Shown here piece after piece: positions 22,311 to 33,100 of a DNA stretch of 44,141 nucleotides. Both the position numbers and the translations under genes were made by a program. The notes beneath the pieces were generated by a model. The model did not search any database and was not told the origin of the DNA. It saw only the letters and a list, made by a program, of their open reading frames with translations. The first letter of the stretch is position 1, and every line of letters begins with the position of its first letter. The stretch covers positions 379,901-424,041 of the forward strand of contig NMRA01000251.1 in NCBI GenBank assembly GCA_002633005.1. The letters run 5' to 3'. Origin of the DNA: Phoronis australis (lineage: Eukaryota; Phoronida; Phoronidae).

Positions 22311-24581
22311 ATGTAGCATTAGGTCAGGGTGAAAAGAAACTTTGGAGCCCAATGGATAATTCCGACCAACACATGCAGTTAGGCCACACCCATGACAGTT
22401 TTCATTGCAAAGCCAATATGGTGGAAAATTTCTGCAAACGCCCTACAGCAGATTCCCATTCTCCTCGATGTATTACAGGTGATATTTCACTGAAACTGTC
22501 AGGCCTGTTGGAAAGGATACGTTATTGTGGGGGAGGCACAACTCGACTTCACCAAACTTTTACTCCCGTGGTCCCAATGCTCAGATTCCCCTATCACCAC
22601 AACTTCCGCCACATCTGGTCATCGTCAGTTTGGTGCCTCCCGCCATAGGCGTGCGGACTGCTGTTTCCCTCCCCCCGAGGAAGCAGCCAGCAGAAATGTG
22701 GGTACCTATATTTCAACAAAATTTCACAAGCAATGGTCGCTGTACACGTTACCTTTGTTACGCCTTTATGATTTCGGCCTTTACAGGAAGTATTTTTATG
22801 AAATTCGTTATAAAGTTGCCAAAAATGTACTGCCCAAATCACTCTTTAGGAGATGTGAAAGTAATGTAAGAACTCCTTCCGCGGGCAGCAAAATTCGGAT
22901 AATTACGAAAAGAAATAGTATCTTTGGAGAGTGGCGGAAAGTCGTCACGGAATATTTCGTTTGTTTCGCCAATTTCTGAGAGCGAAAACGAGACGTGAGG
23001 TCAAGAGTCACTATAATAGCACCCTTTTGTTTGCAATTTACTTTATTCAGGTCGTGCTTTGATGACGAATGGGAATTACGATCCCGGGTACAGTTACCTG
23101 GTACACTCAGTGCCTTAGAGTTCTTTCAAATTCACGTGTTGAGGCGGGCCTGAGAATTTTTTTATTTCTTTATTAAATTCGGGGAAAATGTCAATCATTC
23201 TTTATGAAATAGTCTAAAATTAGACATCGAATATCGATTCGACTGTTCGGAGTCCTTCGTTGCTCGTTTCCGCTTTATATATTAGCATATCCTATTTTAC
23301 TAAGAATCAATGAAAATTTGTGGCGATTTTCTTTTAAGAAGATTTAACAAAAATGTCCTAGAACCCCGCCCTTGAAAATCGGATATCGAGTCTCGAATTT
23401 GACTATTTTACGAATAATTACAGCGTTTTAGCGATTATTTTGAAAAAAAAAATAATAGCAATATCCCAGAACCCACATTTTTTCAACATTGAAACTCTGG
23501 CACTCAAGTTTTGGGTTGTTGTCTCCCAGCGAGGGGGATGGGGCAAATAACGGAATTTCATCAACTTCCGTCAGCATTCACCGAAACGCCAATTTCTTAC
23601 AGTGTTATTTCAGATTTACAAAATCATCTAGTGAGGTTTGCCGTTTGAGATTTCGGTCTGCATCAAAGCTTACTGAACCATTATCAATTTCTTACAAGAT
23701 TAGGTTCTATAGTTATCAAATTTGGCCAACACATATAATAGCAACACAAAAATAGATGCGCACTCAGCACGCCTGTGCATGACTTTTTCAAAACCGGTGT
23801 TTACTGTATGTAATTATAAGCGATTCCCCAGGCACGCGCCCAGGTACTTTGACGGGAATCCGGTAGAGCACGACGAACGGGGTTTTCCACGGAGTCAGTT
23901 GGAGGCTACTGTCCTTCACATAAGCATAATCGATCGTTTCCTCGTTTCGCCCCTCCCAGAAAGAACCTTGTCCGAATATGAAAGTTAAGAAGAGACAGCG
24001 CCCACTCCCGGTCCCTCCAGTACCCTGCTTTCTTTGGTCTGCATGTCCCTTAGAGGAAATTCAGGACAGGTACCATTCTGTAGCACAACTGAATTGGTCT
24101 GCGTAAATTTTGTTGGTGGCCACGGTTTTGTATGGCAATGAAAATACGTGGGTGTAACTGAGTTTATGGTGACGTCATGTTTCCGCCAGTCACGCGTGCT
24201 GTCACCCACGTGCGGTGTTCCATGATGTCTTGTGTTGTTGTCTACTTCACATCAGACACTAATGGGTATGAAGAAAACAAGTTTTCGAAAGTTTTAAAGG
24301 TGAATTTAGCTGAAATGCGCTTGCTAGGGGAGTTTATTCGCATTCATACCCCATATCCAACAGATCATGCTTTGAACTGAACCCTAAAATTATTCCCATG
24401 ACCTCACTTGATTTTTTTAAATAGGATTTTAGCCATTGTGTTCAAAACTCGTCAGCTGAACTGAAAAGTATTTTCAATTAATTGTGCAATGTGAATAATG
24501 TTTTCGCATCCAAGTCTTTCTGTGGTACTGAAAGCATGAATTCTGTTGTGTTCAATATTGGGGAGGAAAATTGGAACTAAG

Positions 24582-24830
24582 CACGCGCGCACCCAGAGGT
24601 GTCGGGGGTCTCGAATGGCCCCCTATTTGGCAAAGTGGGCAAAAAGGTCCGCCAAAGAGAAATAAAAAGTCCGTGAAAATGAGAAAAAAACATCCCCGAA
24701 AAAGGCGCAACACTCAATTCACAGCTCTGAACGTGGTACTCCATTTTTTAAGTCCTCCCGGTTTTTGTACGTAAAAGGTCCACATCGTCAGAAATTCGAG
24801 CCCCCTTATTAAAGGCTGGGTGCGCGCATG
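24582..24830 (+). mobile_element. GC-rich MITE family A, 249-bp reference copy
   Basis: The terminal inverted repeats are CACGCGCGCACCCAG on the left and CTGGGTGCGCGCATG on the right (14 of 15 positions complementary). Two other copies occur at 1-101 and 11955-12228. It has no reading frame of interest and no certain target duplication. Confidence 0.8.
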
Positions 24831-24866
24831 AGTAAGGTATAAGTAAAAACCAAAAGTAAGAACTTA

Positions 24867-26159
24867 CGAGGGTCGTTCAATAAGTTCTAAGCCTCGCCAA
24901 GAAACAGGGACGCAGGTTAAATTTTTTAACACCGTAGTAAAATTTCATCTTTTATAACAGTACTGCGTTCGTGCTGAATTAGTACGGTCAGCTGCCGCTA
25001 AGTGGCACGGCTTCAAAAAGCAGGCGACAACACATTTAGCACCATAGAGATAACGGAGACGAGAGCCGTCATAAAGTATTTGGGTAAAAAAGGAATGAAA
25101 CCAAAACATATTCATGAAGAGATGCGAAAAATTAAGTGACCCGGAACATACTCCCCGAGCTACTCCCTAGTAGAAAAGTGGTCAGCTTGTTTCAATTAAG
25201 AAGGGTACGTAGAGAATGCCTTGAAGATGGCTCGTCCAGGACGTCCCAAATCATCGACCTCTTCGAAATGTGCAGAAAGTTCATGCAATGGTTGAAAAAC
25301 AGGCGAATGATTGTTCAACATTTGGCAAACACTGCTCGCATCTGAGCAATGGGTCTGTCTCTAAAATTTTGAGTGAAATTTGGGCATGAGTAGGCTTAAG
25401 CTTAGTGCACGATGGGTGCCAAGAATGTTAACTCAGGATCAGAACTGAGCAAACTGCAAATTTCAAAGGAACTTCTAGGAAGATTCCAAGCAGATCCAGC
25501 CAAATTTTCCAGAAGACTTGTAACCCAGCATGAGACATGGGTCCACCACTTTGACCTGGAATCAAAACAACAAAGTAAACAATGGAAGCACGTGGGTTCC
25601 CCTAACCCGAAGTGGCAAGTCGGGTGCCTCTGCGAGCAACATATGGCCTTTGTGTTCTGGGGCAGCGAAGGTATTCTGATGGCCTACTACTTGCAACGAG
25701 GTACTGTTACTGGGAATTACTATGCATCACTTTTGGAATAACTCAATAAAGCAATTAAGGAAAAGAGACGCGGGAAGTTTTGGGATGGAGTGCTGTTGCT
25801 TCAAGACAACGCACCTACCCAAACTCCCTTAGTCATGCGGTGGCGGAAGAAACTAGATTTTGAATCCTTCCGCACCCCGCCTAGGCCTGGCCCCGTCTGA
25901 TTTTTATTTGTTTCCGCATTTGAGGGCCTACCTGCGTGGACTGGACGCCAGCACGTGAGCGATGACGAGTGCAGTGGAGGAGTATTTTGAGGCGGCCGGG
26001 CTCCACAAAAGTTTCTTTTACGAAGGCATTGCAAAACTGGAGCACAGATGGAAGAAATGCATTAATGCAACGGGAGATTATATCGAAAAATACAAGTCAA
26101 AATTAGTTGCTATCGCGTTGTTTTCTGGGTGAGTCCGAGAACTTATTGAACGACCCTCG
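24867..26159 (+). mobile_element. Mariner-type transposon, 1293 bp, TA target duplication
   Basis: The terminal inverted repeats CGAGGGTCGTTCAATAAGTT and its reverse complement (GAACTTATTGAACGACCCTCG) bound the element. TA flanks it at 24865-24866 and 26160-26161. Length, TA duplication and transposase motifs are typical of mariner. The transposase frame is broken, so this copy cannot move itself. Confidence 0.93.
25044..26100 (+). pseudogene. Decayed mariner transposase
   Basis: The reading frame is split by stops and frameshifts. The N-terminal helix-turn-helix region (ITETRAVIKYLGKKG) starts at 25044, where ATA sits in place of the start codon. A frame at 25412-25738 holds the first catalytic Asp in WVHHFD (codon 25553). 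After a stop at 25739 the same frame gives LLLQDNAPT, second Asp at 25805. The third region, LAPSDFYLFPHLRAYLRG, has its Asp at 25899 in another frame. The D-to-D distance is 94 bases instead of the 105 expected for D34D, so about 11 bases are missing there. The usual family length is about 345 residues. Confidence 0.92.
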
Positions 26160-26161
26160 TA

Positions 26162-26969
26162 CTACATGGCATTTAAAGAAAATTTAAAAACTGGGGAGTA
26201 TGATATTTTTGTTTTCCTTGAGTACTGAATAAGGTCATTGTTTTGTCACTGAGTTTAGATTTTTTACAAGTTCTTCCATTGAAGATAGTGGTTGGAAGGC
26301 ACACTAATATTGAACGAGAAAATAGATTATGTCACTTATGTGAACTCAAATGAATGCTGTAGAAGATGAGTTCAGTTTTCATCTGCATCATGGCCGATTC
26401 CTTTGTGTGACTGTCAGCTCTGACCAGCTACCAAAGTATTGTGTACCAACACAAGAGACGTGCTTGACAAGTTTAATCGAGCGTAACTCTATATTAGATG
26501 GTGATAGTGGAAATGTCTTGATTTTTGACACTCCGGCCAGCTGTATTGAGTGCATGGTACACAGCAGTATACGGCCCCCGAGAACGGCGCCGGGGAAGGT
26601 ATAATCAGCAGCTACGATACAGGGTACTTAACCGCGTAGCACCTGATACATTTTGCTCTTCTTTCTGGTGTCTTCCAACAATTAAGTGTGGATATTTGCG
26701 AAAAAGTCATTACCCTGTCTGCAGACTCCTGCCGGACCGGTACACTCATTTGCCCAGTCCATAGACATCTTTATGTAATGTCTATGGCCCAGTCGCTCCC
26801 GGCATCAGATGGACCGCTTATTGTCTACAGCGCCATCTTTTACTAAACGAAGAAATGTACGTGTGATACTCTTCGATGAAGAAGGTACGTAACGTTCAAT
26901 ACATGCTGTCCGAGGAAAACTTGGTGAGGTCTGTAAGACTTGAAGTGCAAGAGACATCGTTTTCTGCAA
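26162..26969. other. Region upstream of DPH5
   Basis: No gene is recognised. This stretch should contain the DPH5 promoter and 5' untranslated region. I see no convincing TATA box. A hairpin lies at 26759. An ATG at 26903 is out of frame with the DPH5 start and overlaps it, and could act as an upstream reading frame. Confidence 0.5.
26759..26787. repeat. Perfect 10-bp inverted repeat upstream of DPH5
   Basis: CCATAGACAT and ATGTCTATGG flank a 9-base spacer, about 180 bases before the DPH5 start. It may be a repeat end or a regulatory palindrome; nothing decides this. Confidence 0.5.
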
Positions 26970-27104
26970 ATGTTTTATCTTGTCGGGCTCGGTCTTGGCG
27001 ATGCAAAAGACATCACTGTAAAAGGTTTAGAGATAGTGCGTTCTGCGAAACGTGTGTTTCTCGAGGCTTATACTTCCATTCTAACTATTGGAAAAGACGC
27101 TTTG
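26970..27104 (+). CDS. DPH5: DPH5 exon 1 (residues 1-45)
   Basis: It begins [19 protein letters not shown] and ends GKDAL at donor GTAAGT, phase 0. It contains the N-terminal tetrapyrrole-methylase-fold glycine motif. Confidence 0.97.
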
Positions 27105-30100
27105 GTAAGTGGTTTGTCAATGTCAATGCACAGGCGGCTCAGGGCCAGGCTCAACTTTTGTTCATCCCCAATACTCTATATATAATACTACAACATATGG
27201 CACTTGAGACGAGGAATTTCATAGGTGCCTCACTTCAGCCATCCATATCAAACACAAAACTCAATAAATTTACACAAAACAGGGTTTCAACAAACCATTC
27301 TTTCTTCTAATCTAATACCATTCATGGTGTCCTGCATCAGCTCCTGCGAGATTGCAACAAATTCACGGTCCCATGCGAGTCGGTTCAAGGTCAAGGATGG
27401 TACGGAATTATCCGATGAGTTACAGATAGACGGTAATTGTGGGTTCATCTCTGAAGGTTACGAAATGGTCTGGCTAAGTGTTTAGTTATTAATGTTGTGA
27501 CTTTCCGTACGTGGCAAATCAGCAATTTCCATGGGGCAGACCACTTAGTACGCATTGGCTTTTTGGGAAGATTTTTGTGCTTTGACCACTAATTTGTTGC
27601 TAACTCAGTGGAGCAGGGCACCGTGAATGGTATTAGAAGACAGAACAATGTGATTTGTTGAACCCCTGTTTTTTGTAACATGTATTGAGTTTTGTGTTTG
27701 ATATGGACAGCTGAATTGAAGCTTCCATGGAATTTCTAGGTCTGAGTGTCATACCTTGTAGTATGTATAGTGTATTGGAGACGGTCAGAAACTGGGAACG
27801 CCTGTGGATTAAACCATCAGAGTCACATTGATATGTACCTTTTGCGCATGGAGGGACACCTTACCCTTAGGAGGCCATCGATGTCTTTAATTCCTTACAA
27901 CTTGAACAAATACTCCCGTAGTCAAACTTTTTTTCAATCAGTCCTTCGTTCAGTTACCCAAATTGGCACCCGGCCATTTTTTCTCTGCTCGTGCTTTTGG
28001 GATATCAGAAGTCATATCCCCAAGTTTTCAAAATACAAGATCTCTGTAAAGTGACTATTGCTGAAGTACTCGATGTAAGAAATTGTAATACAAAACTTCT
28101 GGAAAAAGATCTAATTAGTTTTAGCGGATGAATTGTTCACCTGTCTGGGAACTGTTTGTTCAAGCATTCAGTTTGATGGTTTATTTTCTGGTGCACTGTC
28201 CCATCTAGCGAGAATGGCCTGCATTTCTGAGGGTTTGTTTAGTGTCCCGCCACACCACGAAAATGTCCGCTGTTTGACATGTGCAGTGAAATTGACGTAT
28301 TATCATGGTTGTATTTATGAGATTTTCCAAGTGTTTCTGCGATTTTCGTTTTGGCGTAGATTTATATGTCTCGCCTTTAGTTCCAGGTGTCCTGCTTTTT
28401 CATTTTCGACTATTGTTTTTGCTCTGACCAACTATAACGCGTTTCTCCTGACTTGAACAGGAAGGTTACTATGGACGCGAGGTGATACTGGCTGACCGAG
28501 AAATGGTGGAGCAGGACAGTGACGCTTTATTCCAAGATGCCGACACTTGTGATGTTGCTTTTTTAGTCGTAGGTGATCCTTTTGGGTAAGTATGGAATGT
28601 CGTCAATACATTTTGATAGTTTGGAACATTGCCAAAAGGTATTTCCTGAAAAAATGGTCATCCGTGCTTTGTAAAAGTAAATAAGCAAAACATTTACTTT
28701 AAATCGGTATGAATAGATAGAACAAAACGAAACATTAGCACAGGTGCTAGTTACTGATAAAAAATACATGCGTACTGAATTATTTACAGTGGAAATGGAT
28801 ACAGAAAGAACATAAATAACTAATATGTAGACAAGTTTAGTCAGAAACCTAATGATAGTCAAAATGAAAGATACGACACAACGTAGGATACAGTTCTGGC
28901 AGTCACAGTCTTCTCTTAGAAAAGTCGAGATCACGTATTTAAATTTTGTCAGGTCATTGTATCATCTTTTTGATTCAGGCAATATGTTCCACAGAGAGAC
29001 ACCTTTAAATTATGAATTCAATATTTTTGAGGTTGTCTGATATTAAAACCATAAGGGTTAATTTTTGATCGTTCGGAGGGGAATTTTTTTACCTGAGGAG
29101 GGTAATTTTGCGTAATTTTTAATTTTTTGAAAGGGAATGAGGTCAATATTCAGCCCCAATTTCGAGGGATTGAGGGCCTTGTGTACCTTCACTGTTGATG
29201 TAAAAGTTTTTATGAGCTGTTTGGGTATTCACGTCACAATCATTACTGATTCAAAACCCTCAAGACCACGCAGTTGTGAGCTGAGAACTTTTGCGGTAAC
29301 AGTTGACTTGGTGTGATAGATGGTGGTGTGTTGCCTTGTTGTGCTTTGGATGATGACTTCAGTGGCGAATAAACTGGAAGTGACTTGTGAACCCTGGACT
29401 GAGTTTGGTACGCAGCAACTGTGGTCTTAAAGTTTTGTCTTTACAAAAACAAAAGTCTTCTTTTTCAGCGCAACAACACACAGCGATCTTGTTCTCAGGG
29501 CACAAGAGAAGGGCATCCCTTACAAGATAATTCACAACGCATCTATAATGAACGCTATAGGCTGCTGTGGGTTGCAGGTAAGAGTGTAGGCTCACGGGAA
29601 AGTCAGTGGGGCAAAATCTCATCAAAGTAGGACAAAATATGGCCAAGTGAATTTTTAAAAAATTTTCATGAAAGATAAATAACACCAAAGAAATGCTATT
29701 TCGTTCTTAAAGAACTATACTATAGCTTCCATCTGACAATCATTTGTGGGCAACCACATCATTATTGACAGCCTTTGAAAAAAATTAATTTTCATTGGTG
29801 ATGATTTGTGTTCAGAATTGGTGAGAATTTACCATAGCAGTTAAAGTTGTTATGCAACTGCCTTCTGTGGAAAGGTGGCTTGATTTTGATTAGTTTTGAT
29901 TGTGAGATTAGGAGTCGGTGCTCTATGCTTATCTTAATGCCTACTTGCCAAAATGCAACTTTGGGAAAATCCCTGTTTGCTAAGCAAAAACTGGGTCGCC
30001 AAAACTGAGGTGGAGTGTTGACAACCAAAAAAAAAACAAAAAACCTGCTGCCGTCACCATTATTGAAAATTACGCATTCTGTACCTGTTCCATTTGTTCC

Positions 30101-33100
30101 GTAAATATACACGATTTGCTGGGTATTGCAGTATGCATTACTCTTACGCAACACATCGCCGTGTCAGACAATACAAGGCTGCTGTATCTTTCCTCATTTA
30201 ACAGGCCGGGTTAACCGGTGCCGACTTTGCAGTCACTTAAAAGTGTTTGCCCAAGTTCTTAGTTAATTCTTAGAAATCCGAATTGTATTTTGGTTTGCTT
30301 GCTCTTACTCAGTCTAATGGAATTCCAGATTGCAAATGTTCAGAAACACTGGAGTCACGTTCTTCATGCTCAGACCTTGCCTGATTTTTGCTTTCGTATT
30401 TTTATACTTCCTGTTGTCATTTGAGTCCGTGTTTGATATTTGTTGACTGCTGAGGATGGCAAATGCACTGATTTCCTGACATGAACAGAATTGTGAACCT
30501 GAGGAAAAATGTTAATTTAAAGTTTGGAAGTCACCACAAATTCTGAAACGAGTTAAAGGTGATTTATTGCCTGACTTCGTTTGCTACATGCTGTGGTGAC
30601 TTCGGATTTTCTGAGGTTGCCAAATATTATCTGAAGTCTCATTGGATAGCTGCAGGTCTTCAAATCGACCCATGCGAGTGATTCCTGGGCTTGGAAAGGA
30701 TAATGAATGGTCTGATATTACATGCCCGAATTTTGAGAACCAGTTTTCTCCATTGAATAACAGTCAGCAAGCTGGTTCTCAAAATACGGGCAGGTTGTAT
30801 CAGAGTATCGCCCTTGGAAAGAACAGTTCATTGATGCTCGAGACTATGCTCAATCAGTTGGATTGACGTGCTTGTGTTTTTATTCACCAAAAGCAACATA
30901 GACAGATAGTGGAAATCGGATGGTTCTTTGACCAGATACTAGATGTAGTTACTGGTCGCTGACACATGGGCAAATTGGATGGTTCTTACTAGTCGCTGGC
31001 ACATGGGGACTGACAGACCTTTGTTTCTACCATTTCTGCCTTTTACTTTCAGCTCTACTCATTTGGTGAGACTGTCTCTATAGTGTTTTGGACAGATACT
31101 TGGAAGCCTGAAAGTTTTTACGACAAAATAGCAGCCAATAGAAAAAATGGATGGCACACACTTTGCCTTTTAGGTAAGTTTTGATAATTTTGTCATTCGT
31201 GGAACATGTTGATCATTGAAGGTCTTGAACTTCCGAGATATATAAATATGTTATTTGGGAAGCCTACTACTAAGTCTGATTGGATTTGTGTGTTTGCCTG
31301 GTGGTCCCAATGGCTCAGTGGGTTATAGGTGTCTGTGAGCAGAAGGTCCCGGGTTCGAGTCCTCGTGGGGTCAGAAATCTTTTCAGACTTATTTTCATTC
31401 GGTCAAATGATGTGGCCAACAGGTGGCTTTAAGACGAGACTTAAAAATCGTTGTGATAAAACTGTCTTCTTGTTTACTCTTTTTGGAAATTTTGATGAAA
31501 TAAAATTTCACTGTGCTGCCATATTGTGTTCTTATTTGAAGAAAGTTAGTCATAGATCCTATAGTGTTCAATGTTCACAAAATAACATTTGTGTAAGCAT
31601 TCATATTTTGTGTTCTTATTTGAAGAAACTTAGTCGTAGATCCTATAGTGTTCAATGTTCACAAAATAACATTTGTGTAAGCATTCATATTTTGTGTTCT
31701 AATTTGAACAAACTTAGTCGTAGATCCTATAGTGTTCAATGTTCACAAAATAACATTTGTGTAAGCATTCATATTTTGTGTTCTTATTTGAAGAAACTTA
31801 GTCGTAGATCCTAGAGTGTTCAACGGTCACAAAATAACATTTGTGTAAGCATTCATATTTTGTGTTCTTATTTGAAGAAACTTAGTCGTAGTTCCTATAG
31901 TGTTCAACGTTCACAAAAAAACATTTGTGCAAGCATTCATATTTTTATATTTCTTATCACTAAATACCCTCTATCAATTTATTACTTTGCATCCAGACAT
32001 TACAGTGAGCACTTTATTAATAAACACAAAAATAATGGTTTTAGTTACATAACATCACTTGAACATGTGTATCAAAATTTTTCTAAATGCAGAATGAAGA
32101 AAAATTTCTTTATTAATGTGTTTCATAAAATGGAACCAATTAAAACGCAATTTTGTTTTACCTCCTATTCTGTAACTGACTATCATTATGCTAGACCATA
32201 AAACTAAATGTCTCTCGTGTTTCAGATATCAAGATGAAAGAGCAAACAATAGAAAATTTAATGAGGTAATGTTTTCGAAGTCTTAATGGCAAAATGCACC
32301 TGGAAAGTGTATACATTCAAATGAAGCGGGGTATTATAGTTAGAACAGTCAACAACGAAATGTCATTTCATGTGAAATTTTAATGGCCAACATCACTTGC
32401 AGCATGGGTGTATTTTGTCAGATAAACCTAGACTGAGTGCAGCAATGCTTGCAATAGATACTTAGAAACATAACTTTGTATTTAAGCAATCACTTGCATG
32501 TTATATTCACACTACTGTTTCTATGCCCGATGAAGAGCTCTTGATCTTACACAGTATTTGTATGATTACTACTGAGACATGTGATTGTCTAACCAGACAT
32601 TAAAGATAAATTCAGTAGAATTTCCATTCACAGAATTTTGATGTATACCTATGTGTGGCCTGGGCACGTCTGACACAATGTGTACCAAATGAGACTGCCT
32701 ACAATCATTTTTTTATAAGAACTGGGAAGTTGACTTTTTGAAAAGTTGCAAAACACGAAACTTTGACTAAACAAGAAAAAAATGAAAAAGTCAAATTTTT
32801 CTTTGCATTCTAAAAATTACTACTAATGAAGGTCTTATAAAATTTCTCTTTAGACTGTGTTTTGTCTTTTGTCTTGAGTTGTTCAACAGTCAAGCAGTTG
32901 TTATACACTTGCTTTGAGAGTAGTTGATGCAATACGCTTGGTGTTATTTTCAGAGGGAGAAAGATTTATGAACCTCCCAGGTTTATGACAGTCAATCATG
33001 CTGCAGAACAGTTACTGGAGATAATTGACAACAGAAAGAAGTTGAATATAGAAACTGGTTAGTGTGCGGCAAATTGTCCCAATAATTCCATGCCTCATGT

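Larger units (their letters stand above)
20335..24581. other. Intergenic region between gene 1 and the mariner
   Basis: I find no supportable gene here. Reading frames up to about 175 codons at 22121-22979 overlap in several frames and look like chance openings in GC-rich repeats. Identifiable content is a GTCGTAGGAAGCGGG repeat fragment near 20846, CRE-like TGACGTCA near 21920, and the repeat cluster at 21792-22310. The rest is AT-rich and featureless to me. Confidence 0.5.

Noticed and set aside
22121-22979. Several overlapping plus-strand frames of 114-175 codons
   Set aside because: Three frames overlap, none has recognisable motifs or splice context, and the region is repeat-rich.
31303-31374. 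A functional tRNA gene
   Set aside because: The A and B boxes are present but the T-stem does not pair and the anticodon arm is unclear, so a tRNA-derived SINE is the better reading.
31329-31814. A 161-codon frame with 28-residue repeats
   Set aside because: It is an 84-bp tandem repeat inside DPH5 intron 4, starting at a SINE. It is not a repeat protein.
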